From Luidia sarsii (taxonomy: Eukaryota > Echinodermata > Asteroidea > Paxillosida > Luidiidae): a stretch of DNA of 64,000 bases. A program made the position numbers and the translations under genes. This document shows positions 33,204 to 45,930 of the stretch, piece after piece. The stretch's first letter is position 1, and every line of letters begins with the position of its first letter. The DNA is taken from contig OX465120.1 of assembly GCA_949987565.1 (NCBI GenBank), positions 8,632,587-8,696,586 of the forward strand, read 5' to 3'. Under the pieces are notes generated by a model that ran no database searches, was not told the origin of the DNA, and saw only the letters and a list, made by a program, of their open reading frames with translations.

Positions 33204-34505
33204 AAGTGAAACATTAGGAAGGAAATGTATGACGGGACTTGTGCCAATATGCATGGAGTGGTAAAACAACTAATTAGGTTCTTCATACAAGCAAACTGGA
33301 AGCCGACATTGAAACACCATTAATTTAGACCAAAAGAACAATCATAGGCATTGTCAGAATTCCCCTTGGTTTTTTGTAAAACTGTAAAAGTTACCTTCCT
33401 TTCACAGACTTTCGATCAAGGGTCATGGCTTTCTTTACTACTGGACTTTGGTTGTAAACAGCACTCCACCTCCTTTTGTTCAGGTTTTAAGCCAATTGTG
33501 TCCATGGGGATTGCACCCCTCCTGGGCTATTCTAAATGAACTGGGGTGGGGGTACTGATTGAAATTTGCATGATAACAGACGAGGTTTTTTACAAAGTAA
33601 GGTGCCCTTAGGGTAGAGGAAGACAACACACACTGTCCCTCAAGGAAGGCAGAAGTCTTGAGCTTGCTGTCCATTGCGAGCTGATCGCCCGAGCCGCGCC
33701 CTATCGTGCCGCGCACACTTAATGCCGCTGCCAGAAAGCAGAGAATTCACAGCTTGCTTACTGAGGCGAATTGGTGAGGCCATACTGACAGGAGTGGCTA
33801 GATCAGCAATCAAGATCGGAGATCAACGAGAAAACCGTGAGTTTAATTTTGTTAATTGTGTCCAGCTGAATAATTGTTGAAAAGTATTTGAAGTAAGGTT
33901 TTAAAATCGGATTTAGATTTCAGACTCTATTGTGACATCATAAAGTGCATCATAAAGTTACGCAGGCATTAGTTGCATGTTTTTGGCCAACCTCTTAAAA
34001 TTCAGATGGCCCTTACTGACTGTATGCCTGATGTGACGTGTGACGAGGACTAGTGAGCACCCCTGGAGCCCATATAATGCAACCTGAGGGTAGCTGCACA
34101 TAGACGGCCCGTCATAGAGGAGCCACCGTGGGCGAGTCTTGAATTCCCGGCAGACTCGAGATTGACCAGTAGACGTCACCAAGACAGAGATACATGAGAC
34201 TGGAATGAGTATAATTTATGATTGGTCAATGCACCTCATATGGAGATGGATGAATTGTAATTGTAATTGAAAAGTAATGGTGTAATGCCATTGATGAATT
34301 GATTGATACTTTGACCGACTGATTGAAAAATTGATTACGAAACATCGTTGGAAAATTGATCGATACAGTGAGATTGAGCATAACTTATTAACTTATTAAC
34401 GCACCTTATAATAGGATGGATGGATTGTAATTGTAATTGAAAATTGATTGCGTAGTAACATTGATTGATTGATATTTGGACCGACTGGCAGTCGTATGAT
34501 GAGCC
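33204..34505. other. Intergenic, no gene recognised
   Basis: Paralogue of 9965-11265 with scattered substitutions and small indels; no supported gene. Confidence 0.5.
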
Positions 34506-34506
34506 G

Positions 34507-34785
34507 ACTGATTGGCACATTGATACTTTAATAATGAAATGGATTTATAGACTGTTTAGGTAACTTCAGCGGTAAATTAAATTGATACTCTAGAATTGAA
34601 TACTGATTGGCACATTGATACTTTAATAATGAAATGGATTTATAGACTGTTTAGGTAACCTCAGCGGTAAATTAATTGATACTCTAGAATTGAATACTGA
34701 TTGGCACATTGATACTTTAATAATGAAATGGATTTATAGACTGTTTAGGTAACCTCAGCGGTAAATTAATTGATATTCTAGAATT
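34507..34785. repeat. 92-95 bp satellite, three copies
   Basis: Three monomers of the satellite that has five copies at 11268-11735; the first copy has the same taacttcag variant, so loss or gain happened among the later monomers. Confidence 0.93.
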
Positions 34786-34789
34786 TAAT

Positions 34790-36750
34790 AATTGATCGAG
34801 ACTATATTTTTCATATAAGTTATAAATTAATGATTGGATTGATTTTAACCGGAAGAATCTAAATTGTGTATATATCTGAATAAGACCTGGATTAAATCGT
34901 ACTATTTTCTAACAATACTATAATCTTGATTTGGACGTTTTGATCATTTAGTAGTCTGCAGAAGGGTCGTTCCTCTCTTTTCTAGTCACAGACCAAACCT
35001 TCCTGAGGTAGCTGTGACAGGCATCAGACACAACATCTACAAATACGAACTTACAAGCAATACTTACAGGAAACAGTAAAAAAGTTACAATGAATAAATA
35101 GAAGTGCATTTCTGTTTAATCAGGGCCTTGGTCCACCACACTCGCGCCATAAAGTGCAGTCAATGAAAAAGGTTCTTTGTAACCGCCTTACCCCACCCCG
35201 GCTCGTTACTACAAAAGAGGGGATCGTGTTTAGAAGGATTTCTAGAAGGCGCAAGTTACTTTGCTTGCTGTTGCGCCTATGAAGGTCCTGCTAAGATCGT
35301 TAAGTCATTCGCTCGTTGCATAATTTTATTTCCTTTTTTTCAAAAATGGCAAAGAACAGGGACTTCACCTCGCGACGTCTACGTACTATAGCGCTCAAAC
35401 ATCTGCGCTCAATAAGATTTGAAGGTTTGCATGGAGGAAGGTCGTTTGGATGATCTCCTCCGTCTATGTATCTCAAGTTATAAAACCCACATTTCCATTC
35501 CGGTGCAAACAATAGTTTATCCGTATAGGCCTACCCAACGACCGCAGTTTAGGATTCACACCGAGTTGGTTCGGCTTTTTACACCGCTCTGCTTTACTGC
35601 TCCATTTGCATGGGTTTAAATGCCCTCCCGGTCAACATTTCTTATTTAACTACATAATTTGATAAATTGCTGATTGAAAAACTCCAGTCAATTCCCTGTC
35701 CTTTATCATTTCTTATTCTTATTTCTTAATTATTAATCTCATCCAACAGCAAACAAAATGCCAGTTACAGGGAGATTTATAAAAATAAATAAAACACTAA
35801 TTTGATAAATTAATTTACAATGAAATAGTTAAATAAATAATGGACATATCATTCAAAGAACATTGAAACAAACAGACAGACAAACAAACAGAAAACAAGC
35901 AAACAAGTACAACTATGCAACAACTCAGTGCCATTTTTTCGTAACTCACCGCTTACTTGAAATGTGGGTTACCTTTCACTTTAGCGAGCATTACTACCTG
36001 AACCTCGTCACTACGGATAGTGAGGGCGCACCTGGGAATTTTCAGTTGTCAGAGTAAAGGAAATTATTAAGAGTCATATAAAAGCGGTCAATTACGTGAA
36101 ACAAAGGGCAGAAGTGGAGATATATAGGCTTTTAGATATTTTGTTCAGAAAAAAAGTGGAAATTAAACCTTAAATTTCATTGTACTGTTTTGCAATGTAT
36201 AAATAGTTAGTTATTAAGATAATGATTCAAGTATTTTACTGTGTAAAAACTACAGCTAATAGACAAATTCCTTTTAAATTAATATGCATCATCTAGTTTG
36301 TCGAAAAGCAACGAATAGTGATTTTTTAAAGATAATATGGACACTGTTTTAACATTCCTTGTTCTTTCAGAATATATTAATGATTATAGTTAATTGGTGT
36401 AGCTTTGCATTTTATACGGTGGAGAATAAGAAAGGACAAAAGTGAAGACTGGGTTAAAAGGTGATATTTATTGCAAGAAACTAAGATCCAGTGTTTTAAT
36501 GGTAACATTTAGGACGTGAACAAAATATTGCAATTCATCACTGGAGAGTCATGACTAATCAACAATTTCTTCACGCACATGGTGTTACAAAAAATGGCAC
36601 TAAACAGCAGAAATAAGATTGAGAAAGATTTGTTTCACAAGGTTTATAATTTTGCACAAGAAGGATATACGTACACTGGAAGTTTATATTATTCATGGTT
36701 TAGATTATTCATGCTGGTAGGCTCTACTATTTTGTACATAATATTAACTT
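34790..36750. other. Intergenic, no gene recognised
   Basis: Paralogue of 11740-13655; no coding signal. Confidence 0.5.
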
Positions 36751-36752
36751 GT

Positions 36753-37234
36753 GATATACAAAAATATTGCAAACTGCTTACTGACTAAAATTATCAAAAT
36801 GCAAATCTCAAAGTATAGTGGGCCTGACGTTTCGATCATAGCTGGACCTTTCTCAAAGGCAGAGTGACAAGGACAAAACAGATACATGTACAAGAAGGAA
36901 GGGAATGACACAGATGAGAAACAAAGGACAAAGAGTAAAGCTGGTAGGGTGAGATCAAAGGGAAGGGCAAGGAGTAGGGTAGAGATTAGTGAGAAGAGGG
37001 GGAAGGTCAAATAGAGAAGTGTGTAGGAGTGAACACAAAAGAAGGATTATCAGAAAGCTGTATGGTGTTACCCACCAGGATGTTGAGACCGTGTGGTTGA
37101 ATAGTACGAGACCGCTTCATTCACATTTTCTCACGGATAAGCCGGACAGAATTACTATGTGACCATGGGATTCTATGCCCAGTACACTCAAAGGTCCTGC
37201 TAGGATCGAAACGTCAGACCCACTAAATTTTGAG
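36753..37234. mobile_element. Non-autonomous Penelope-like remnant, middle unit
   Basis: Second copy of 13661-14144 with the same inverted ends (gggcctgacgtttcgatc on the left, gatcgaaacgtcagaccc on the right). Confidence 0.6.
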
Positions 37235-37239
37235 AATCT

Positions 37240-39147
37240 TAACTTGTATTAACTTGCTTCATGTTTACACTATGTAGCTCATTCACTGCATGCACGTAAT
37301 TATATTTTCATTTTGTAATTTACTATAATGAGAAAACAGTCCATCGTACCGCTTGTACAGAAGCCTAATGAAAAATTCAAATTTGCATAGTGCCTTAGAA
37401 ATACGTGGAATCTCAAAACATTTTCTATAGTTTCACACAAATAATTGTTAATGATTGTGCTAATAAAAATAACAAGCAGATATAGCAGCAAAAACAATGA
37501 AATGAAGCCATTATTATTGTTCAACAGTCTATTTGTGCACGGCTTTGTTTATAGATGCATTCATGTACATGTATGTCATATTCGACTTTTAACTTTGGAA
37601 AAACTACTCAAACTTGTTAGGCGGTGATATAAACGTAGCTTAAAATGAGAGAATATTGGAACAACAAAGGTCTGATTTGAATTCAAATTGAGATTGAAAA
37701 AAGGCGTTAACCTATCTTTGGATAAATAGATTGACTGGTTAAACGTAGTTTGCATTTGGCATGTAGGGTGATAAATGACAACTTGTGAATTGGTGCTGTT
37801 ATTGACCATTATTCGAAATTTTGAATGGAGTCGCTCAATGCAAATATAACTATAGTGCATTAATTAAAAGCCTATACGACCAATCGATTTACTGACCTTC
37901 GGCTTTTCAGGCAAATATTTTATCCGATTAAAAATCAAAGTTTGCTATTTCACTTATAAGTACTACCCCGAACTCCACCAAAGCTACCAAGATATATCCT
38001 CCAATAACCGGTTTTCGACGATATAATGACCTTTCTTCAAACTGAACAATGTGGACGAAAGTATCACACTAAAAGAGTTCTCAGTCACTTTCTCCACACC
38101 ACTGACTATTAGAATAATCATAGAGAAGGTTGATCAAGCCTGTCACTTCCGTAAGATTACCCGGTTTTGTTGACGTCCGCGGCGCACCGCGCAGTAAGCA
38201 TCGTCACCTATTTTCGTCGGTGGTGTTTAGTAAGGTGTCCCAGTGCAGCCAAACGCAAAATAAATTCTTAAAATAACTTAAAGTGCTGTGTGGCACTGTA
38301 AAATTCTTCTCTGTATGTTTTTGTGTGTGTTCATCTTTTTTTTTCGACACTGCTTCTAACTCTTTCCTCAAATCATTCATAATTTATGCTTAAAACGTAT
38401 TGGTCTGGTTGATGTCTTCTTCTGTTACGTTTAAAAAAAACTCCACAATCCTCTTTCTCACTGCTTCTTCAGTTATAACCTTTCCCAATGTCACTCCAGA
38501 GACCCATTTCCTCCTTCTTGGTACTTTCTCTAGCTGCCCTTTTTTTATTTTTTTTAATTATTATTGGGCCATGTTACTTTTTGTCTTTAAATAATAATAA
38601 AAAATATATTTAAAAAAAATATATAAGCGAGACGCCCTATAGGAGCCTCCATAGTTTTTACCCAGAACGGACTGCCTCAAGTTGCGTGATATATATTTTT
38701 TTCTACGGATGTTGGGGTTTGTTATGGTACACTCAGGTTTTTTTTTAGGACCAACAATAAAGAAAACTGGAGCTTCGAAGCAACTGCCAATTTTGTACCA
38801 AGGAAAATAGACCCCAAAAGTGTTTGGCCTACTGGAAAAGCTTTAAATTTCCACATTTTCGGTGACGGACAAGAGCAGGAAACAAACTGTAAGATACGAA
38901 GTCTGAGATCGTTATACAGAGTTGTTTTCATAGTGCGATGTGAGTTAGAAGGCTAAGCGTCGAAAACGGGGGTTCCCACGATATAATAATGTGTTGACGT
39001 GCTCGTCATCGAAAGACGAACTTTGGCTGCGGGGGCTGTTGAGTCAGTCACGTGAGCCGTTTGGCGCGGGAAACCGGCGCGCCCGATTGGGCGGCAAGGT
39101 TCATCCGCTGCGGTCGCCGCGCGCAGAGCAAGGGGCGCGCGAGCCCA
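37240..39147. other. Intergenic, includes empty MITE site
   Basis: Paralogue of 14150-16108. The right end at 39141-39157 is the empty site of the 265-bp MITE-like element. No gene recognised. Confidence 0.55.
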
Positions 39148-39440
39148 ATTGGGCGCGATGACGGCCACTTTCGTCGCCTTTCACCTCCAGCGTGGTGTTT
39201 GCTTTCTATGTGATCGAACAAATCTTCGTCCACGTGGGGTGGCTAACTTGTTGTGATGTTTTGATGACGCGATCAATCTGGTAGTCAGCAGCCGATTTCA
39301 AGAAAAGTTGCGTAAGTTACGCAACGTACAAATGGTTTGAAGTCTTGCGCCACAATGGCTCTTTTGTGAACTATTCAGAAAAGGCAGCAAAATTGGCGTA
39401 AGTTACGCAACAAAATGTTGAGTACGCAACAATTGAAATT

Positions 39441-39950
39441 TGGTGAAATGGGCTGCAGGGCTGGGAAGGGGGCTCTGTGGGCTACATGGCGGATGTGAAA
39501 TCCGCTTTCCGGTTTTTGCCTGTTCATACCTTTTGCCTCTTGGGCATTGAGATCGATAACAAGGTCTACATTGACAAGGCTCCCCACATGGGGACCTCTT
39601 GCGCTCCTGCCCTTTTCAAGACTTTTCCCTCCTTGTTGGAATGGGCTCTCCGGCCCAGGTTGGGTTCCCACATGGTATGCCGCTATGCAGACGATTGTCT
39701 GTTTGTGAGTGTGACCGGGCCAGAGGCAATCAGGCTTGCGCGGGGTTGCTCGATCATAGCCTCCCTTGTGAATTACCATTCAATACACCCCCACCTAAAC
39801 TGGGCCCCTTGTTTTGTAAGTTTGATGGCTCCCCTTGACTCCCTCCCAATTTCGACTCATGTTGGCTAAATCACTGGGGGCTCGATATTTCCTCGCGTAG
39901 CTACAACGGTCACAGCTTCCGCAGTAGGGCTGCCACGGTTGCTGTAGTCG
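39441..39950 (+). pseudogene. DIRS/Ngaro-like retrotransposon fragment, middle unit
   Basis: Same RT motifs (KSAFRFLPV, MGTSCAPALF, YADDCLFV) and recombinase-like tail as 16680-17190, with small indels after the YADD region. Same internal deletion, so it was already dead before the array duplicated. Confidence 0.75.
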
Positions 39951-40009
39951 TAGGTTCTATGCGTTGTTGTTATCGTTCGAATATGCCACCACGGGAGGGC
40001 AGCCACCCG

Positions 40010-40160
40010 CAGCCTCGCACGCACGCACACACGCACCCTCCCACACAAGTCTGCACCGCTGCACGCCCCCATCACTGCACACACGCACGCACGTCTTGAC
40101 TGCGTGCGTGCGCGGCGTGCGGGCGTGCGTGCGAGCGTGCGCGGCGTGCGGGCGTGCCAT
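40010..40160. repeat. GCGTGCG/CACGCACG simple repeat, middle unit
   Basis: Shorter allele of the tract at 17240-17415. Confidence 0.85.
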
Positions 40161-40164
40161 AGAT

Positions 40165-40945
40165 ATTACAAAATACTGTACATAGAGCTCTATAAATAAA
40201 CTAGAGTGCGCACTCCCCTATCAACGCGCGGTACGAACGTGTACCGACATGGACGCGCATCCGCCATTACCAAAGAGGTCAACTTCAGCTTGAAGTACCC
40301 GGATGTCAGTAGCAATCGCGCGTAGTATGAATGGGGAAAGGTATTGCCGAAAGGTTGTGAATGCGGAAACTAAAATGTTATAGAGATGTTTTTTTAGTAA
40401 TTCAAGGAAAGGCCATCAATACCTCAAGGGATTGGCAAATTTTAATGTCCTACTTTCTTTTGTAAAAAAATGGGATTAGTTTGCCCTATAGAGATCCATG
40501 CATTTGCACCTATTTGGTAATGTCGTCGCAGTCTCGTTGTCGGCACGCGTCACGCGATGAGTGGACACTCGATCCTGCCGACCTCAGTCGGTCGCTTTAT
40601 ACGAACGTATTCGACATTTTAACGGAGCTCAAAGATGATAACGATTAAAAGACTAAATCTTGATTAAAAAAACACCTTTGTACGATTGGAACACCTCCGA
40701 TAACAAGTATAATGTCGTACGGTCTTTCGCTAGTTATTTTGTTGTTTATTAATGTTTTAAAAATGTCATGGTGTTTCTTTTACTTATTAACTCATTATTG
40801 TAATTGTTAGACGCGTGAAAGTGTTAAAATAAAATACCTCAAACTGTATATTGCCCGTTGACCATATAAGGAATGTTCAGGTGAGTTTCTGTTGGTTTAA
40901 GGCACCCGTTTCGACTGATATTTATCCCAACTCCCTTGTCGCAAG
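40165..40945. other. Intergenic, no gene recognised
   Basis: Paralogue of 17416-18186; nothing supported. Confidence 0.5.
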
Positions 40946-40949
40946 TCTT

Positions 40950-41700
40950 TAACGAAACCACTCCCTCCTCATTCCCACCTCCACCTCAAGCCCACCTCAC
41001 TCCCCATTCCCACCTCACACCCACCTCACTCCCCATTCCCTCCTCATTCCCACCTCACTCCCCATTCCCACCTCATTCCCACCTCAATACCACCTCAAGC
41101 CCACCTCACTCCCCATTCCCACCTCACACCCACCTCACTCCCCATTCCCTCCTCATTCCCACCTCACTCCCCATTCCCACCTCATTCCCACCTCAATACC
41201 ACCTCAAGCCCACCTCACACCCACCTCACTCCCCATTCCCACCTCACACCCACCTCACACCCACCTCACTCCCCATTCCCACCTCACACCCACCTCACTC
41301 CCCATTCCCTCCTCATTCCCACCTCAATACCACCTCAAGCCCACCTCACTCACCATTCCCACCTCACACCCACCTCACTCCCCATTCCCACCTCATTCCC
41401 ACCTCAATATCACCTCAATACCACCTCATTCCCACCTCAATACCACCTCAATACCACCTCATTCCCACCTCAATACCACCTCAATACCACCTCATTCCCA
41501 CCTCAATACCACCTCAATACCACCTCATTCCCACCTCAATACCACCTCATTCCCACCTCAATACCACCTCAATACCACCTCATTCCCACCTCAATACTAC
41601 CTCAATACCACCTCATTCCCACCTCAATACCACCTCAATACCACCTCATTCCCACCTCAATACCACCTCAATACCACCTCAATACCACCTCAATCCCACT
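40950..41700. repeat. CCACCTCA minisatellite, middle unit
   Basis: Same family as 18200-18935 with a rearranged order of word types, for example a run of alternating 'cattcccacctca' and 'ataccacctca' in the right half. Confidence 0.95.
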
Positions 41701-41794
41701 TCGGCCTTATTCAATATAGGAAGGTTTGCGGTGAACACCATGTATCAGGTCTCTTAAAGGAAGAGGTATGGTTCTGAAAAGAACCTGAGGGTAA

Positions 41795-41837
41795 CTCGAC
41801 GTTTCGACCAGTATGCTCTGGCCGTCATCAGGAGAAT
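41795..41837 (-). ncRNA. Hammerhead ribozyme-like motif, middle unit
   Basis: Same CTGATGA / GAAACGTC core and stem II as the motif at 19025-19070, without substitution in the core. Confidence 0.66.
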
Positions 41838-42107
41838 GTCTTGGGATCGGTGGTGGAACTCCTTATGTACCGGTGGTCGCTGAGGCGGGAAGGCGGGAAA
41901 GATTATCCTCTAGGGAGGATTATCCTAAGGGGGGCTTAGGTCACTGAGGTGGGAAGGCGGGAAAACCCTAAGGGGAGACTGGTGGGGGGGAACCTATAGG
42001 TGCTCACTGGGGTGTGTCAGAAGGTGGTAGGGAGGCCGTGGATATAGGTGATCCATGAGTCGGCTAGGGAAGGGGGCTTAGACTGGTGTGGGTATGGTTG
42101 GGATGAC

Positions 42108-44535
42108 CTAGGATATAGAAGATCCATTGGTCGGGATGAGGGGGAGCCAAATATCGCTGAGGTGGTAGCCGATGTCTTGGGGTACTGTGTCATGCTTGCG
42201 GATTTCGATGGCCTCTCGGATCCGTCGGGAGTGCCATTGTTGAATGGGGACGAGTAGTTCCGCTGCCTGCCAGTTGACTAGGTGGTCCTCAGAGTGGGAG
42301 TGTTTGACTATGGATGACTTGTCAAAGTCACCCCGCCGGCCGTGTGCTTTATGCTCCTTCAGTCGGGTTTCCAGGTTTCTACCGGTCTCCCCAATGTAGA
42401 CTTTTCCACATTCGCAGGGGATACGGTAGACACCTGGTTGTTCCGAGGAGGCTGGTTTGTCCTTATGGGTGTGAAGGGAGGACTGGAGCTTGTTGGACGA
42501 TGAGTGGAAGACTCTTATGCCTGCTTTGTGGAAGACGCGTTGTAGTCGGTGAGATGCAGGGCCTATGTATGGGAGGGTGACTGAGGGGGGCCTGGGTGTG
42601 GGACCTAGGTCAGAACTAGGAGAGGGACCTTGGGTATAGGAGACCCTTTGGTCGGGGGGTGGGGTGGAGAGCTTGATGTGGCTGGGCTTGTATCCATTCA
42701 TCTGGAGGGCAGACTTGATGTGTTGCAGTTCTGGTTGTAACAAGGCTGCATCACAAATGTCGAAGGCCCGCCTCACCAGTGTGCGGTTGACGGAAGCCTT
42801 GATGCCGGGGTGGTGAAAGGATCGTTGATGGAGGTAGCGGTCCGTGTGGGTCGGTTTCCTGTACACAGAGTGTGCAAGGGTACCGTCTGGGTTGCGGGAA
42901 ACCTTGACATCCAGGAAAGGGATGGAGCCATCCTGTTCGACTTCCATGGTGAAGGCGATGTTGGGGTGTTGTCCGTTGAGGTACTGCAGGAACTCTTGGA
43001 GGGCAGTAGGGCCGTGGGGCCAGACCATGGGTTGTAGGTCCGCAGTGAGGAGAGAGGACAACTCGAACTCCTCCATGAAGACGTCTGCAAGGACCGGGGA
43101 TAAAGGAGACCCCATGGAGGTACCAGACGTCTGTTCATAGAAGACGTCATGCCACTGGAAGCAGCTTGAGGCAACACAGGTTAGCAGCAAGTCATGGATC
43201 TGGTCCGGGGACAACTGGGTGCGTTCTATCAGTGTGGGGTCATGCATGAGTCTTTCCTTAGTTAACAAACAGGCCTCGCCTGTGGGGACATTGGTGAAAA
43301 GGGAAACTACATCGAAGCTGACCAGCAAATCAGTGGGTTTGAGTGTGAGTTTCTTAGTGATGTCGACGAAGTGGGTAGAGTTGGCGACGAAATGTGTAGA
43401 TTGACCCACCAAGGGTCTGAGTAATTTGGCTAAATATTGGGCGGTGTTGTACGTGGGGGAACCTCTAGAGGCAACGATGGGGCGAAGTGGGGCATCTGGT
43501 TTATGGATCTTTGGTTGCCCGAAGAACCCGGGGCAGACGGAACTGGAGGGTCTGAGTTTGCGGTACAGGGGGAAGGGGAGGGCATCGGCTCTATGCAGAG
43601 CGAGGAGTTTGCTGGTGACTCTCTTCTCAATGGAAGGTATTGGGTTCTTGGGGAGAGGGCGGTATGGACCAGATCCAAGAATGCTGCTCACCTTGGTGTT
43701 GTAGTCTGCTCTGTCCATGATGACAGTGGCGTTTCCTTTATCTGCCTTCAGGATGTGGATGGAGTCATCCCGGCGGAGGACACGGAGGGCAGCAAGCTCG
43801 GATTTGGTGAGGTTGGGCTTGGGTGGTCGGGCCTTGCGCATGATCTCGTGGATCTGTACCCGGACGTCGATAGCTGAAGACTTGGGCAGGTGTCTGATGG
43901 CTGGTTCTGTGGCTTGAATGATGGCTTCTACGGGGACTTGCTTGGGTGGCACCGCGAAGTTCATGCCGAGGGATAGAACTTGGGTCTCGGTGTGGTCTAG
44001 GTGGCGGTGACTGAGGTTGACTACTGTGTGGTTGGTGAAGGCTAGCTTGTTGCGGAGGTGAGGGGGACGGTTTGTTGTTGGAGGTGGTTACGGGAGTGCC
44101 AGGGGAGCTCTTCTCTTGGAGCCCATGGAATTTCTTGAGCTGAGAACTCCGGGCTTGAGCGAAGGCATGCTGGCTAGAGGAGGACGTGAGGGTGCTGATC
44201 TTGTTGAAGTCGGTGGACTTGAGAGTGTTAAGCAGTAGCACTCTGGAGTCAGCAATCTGTTGGTCCAGGGTGAACAGATCGTGTCTTGTGGAGGAAATCC
44301 GTTCACGGATGAGGGCAAGGCTCGCCCTGTGAAGGATGTAGTGCGACCGCCGGTTCCGAACAGGATCATGGAGACATAAGCCGGGAGGGATGATGTTGGA
44401 GTCGCGGCAACGCTTGAGGAAGGTCAGGTTGTTGATGAGTTTTGAACGACGGATGGACGTGCGTTCGAAATCCCTGACCAGGTTGATGGCCAGCTCTCCG
44501 TAGAGCGAGAATAAATGAGACTTAAGGCTTTGCAC
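42108..44535 (-). pseudogene. Penelope-like RT/GIY-YIG polyprotein, broken by 35-bp deletion
   Basis: Two overlapping frames: 44535-43765 (N-terminal part, reading out of frame after the deletion) and 43964-42108 (618 codons from an internal Met, holding RT and GIY-YIG). Like the left copy it lacks the Y-x-D-D box between FMEEFE and WPHGP, so that loss came before the duplication, while the 35-bp deletion came after it. Confidence 0.87.
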
Positions 44536-44560
44536 TTCGGCCTTCCTAGCCTACAATCTG

Positions 44561-45641
44561 CACACAATGACATAGCAGAAGAACTAATCCTACAACATGG
44601 TCGCTGGTAAACTAAAGCGGCCATTAACCGTTATGTCCAAAGGGATTGAAGCCAATATCAACGTGACTAAAGCTGTGTTTTGTGAACGAAATTATTGTAC
44701 AAATCAATAATTGCCAGTTTTTGACCGTTTCTTGATCGAAACAAGAAAGTGAAACGTCTTCTTCTTTTTTCCCAATAATTTTGTTTTCTGTTTCTTTGTT
44801 TTGTTTGGAGGATACAAGGCCGACACCCGAAGGATCGAGGCCATGTGGCAGTAACAAGGCAGTTGCCTGGAATGTTCAGCCACCGGGGCTTGTGTCATGC
44901 ACAAGTCATTTGAATATCAGAATTTAAAAAATATATATATTGTGTTTGGCTTATTCAGCCACTTATTCAGCCATCGAGGTTTTGTGTCATGGAAAAGTCA
45001 CTTGCGTTCAATTTGCAATGTTCTTATAAGAAATGTACACTGTTTGGTTTGTTCAGCATCATTGTGCATGCAGTCTATCTCCCATGCTGTCTGAATACAT
45101 TAATAACTGCATATAATATCATGTGTATTCTTGTTTCATTTGGCTGTTTCGTAGTATAAAACAAAACTGCTTTTCATGCGTATGAGCGTTACGAAGAAGC
45201 ATGAAAATAACAAAATAATGTTATACGATATTTTGGGATAAACCTTCTGATTCGAGCTACAAGCACAAAGAGTTGCATCATTTTAAAGCTCGGATTATTC
45301 ACAATACACTGTAAACCACATTGAATCAAATAATGGTAGGACCTAACCATTTTGTTTCTGATGGTAATGGTATAGCCGGCAGGTCGAATACCAAGCGCTG
45401 TACGTTAGCGCCATGCGCATGCGCCTTTACGGGTAGTTTCCCGATGGCCCATCGCATACGTAGTGCCATACGTAATGAAATAGATGCGGTAGAATAATGT
45501 AAAGTAATTTTGTGAGGGCCAGGAGGACGTGAGGACTCCTTTCCAGTTTGAAAGACGCTGGATGGAAGGGTTAACTTTGTAAACAAAGGAACAAACTGAC
45601 TGGGAACTTCCCTGTCAGTTTTTCCTTTATTTGGTTGACTT
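44561..45641. other. Intergenic, no gene recognised
   Basis: Virtually identical to 21830-22910; nothing supported as a gene. Confidence 0.5.
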
Positions 45642-45647
45642 CAATTG

Positions 45648-45921
45648 AAAAAGCTGCATCCACTTTGTGTGATCCCGACCTGCTGGAGCCTGATTTAAAA
45701 CCATTGGTTCTTTTCATCTGAATGAAAGCTGGGGTGTGATCCATGGAGATATACGGCAGTTAATAGAATTACTTCTGACTGGCGCTCCATCCAGGCAAAG
45801 ACTAGTTGACTAATTGGGAAGGCCACCATCTAAGGGCTACACCGATCGCTCAGAGGGAAGAGCCTGCTGGTACGATAATCCGATGAGTTCTCGAGTTCAA
45901 GTACCGGTCCAGTCAACTTTT
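45648..45921 (+). mobile_element. SINE with 3' tRNA-like region, second full-length-like copy
   Basis: Identical in all landmarks to 22917-23190; a product of the array duplication, not a separate insertion. Confidence 0.75.
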
Positions 45922-45930
45922 TCTTTGCCA

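Larger units (their letters stand above)
41740..44553 (-). mobile_element. Penelope-like retroelement, middle unit (frameshifted)
   Basis: Array copy of 19000-21822. Relative to that copy it has lost 35 bp near 44074, at a point flanked by the microhomology 'tgt', which breaks the long frame. The 3' hammerhead-like motif is kept. Confidence 0.88.
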
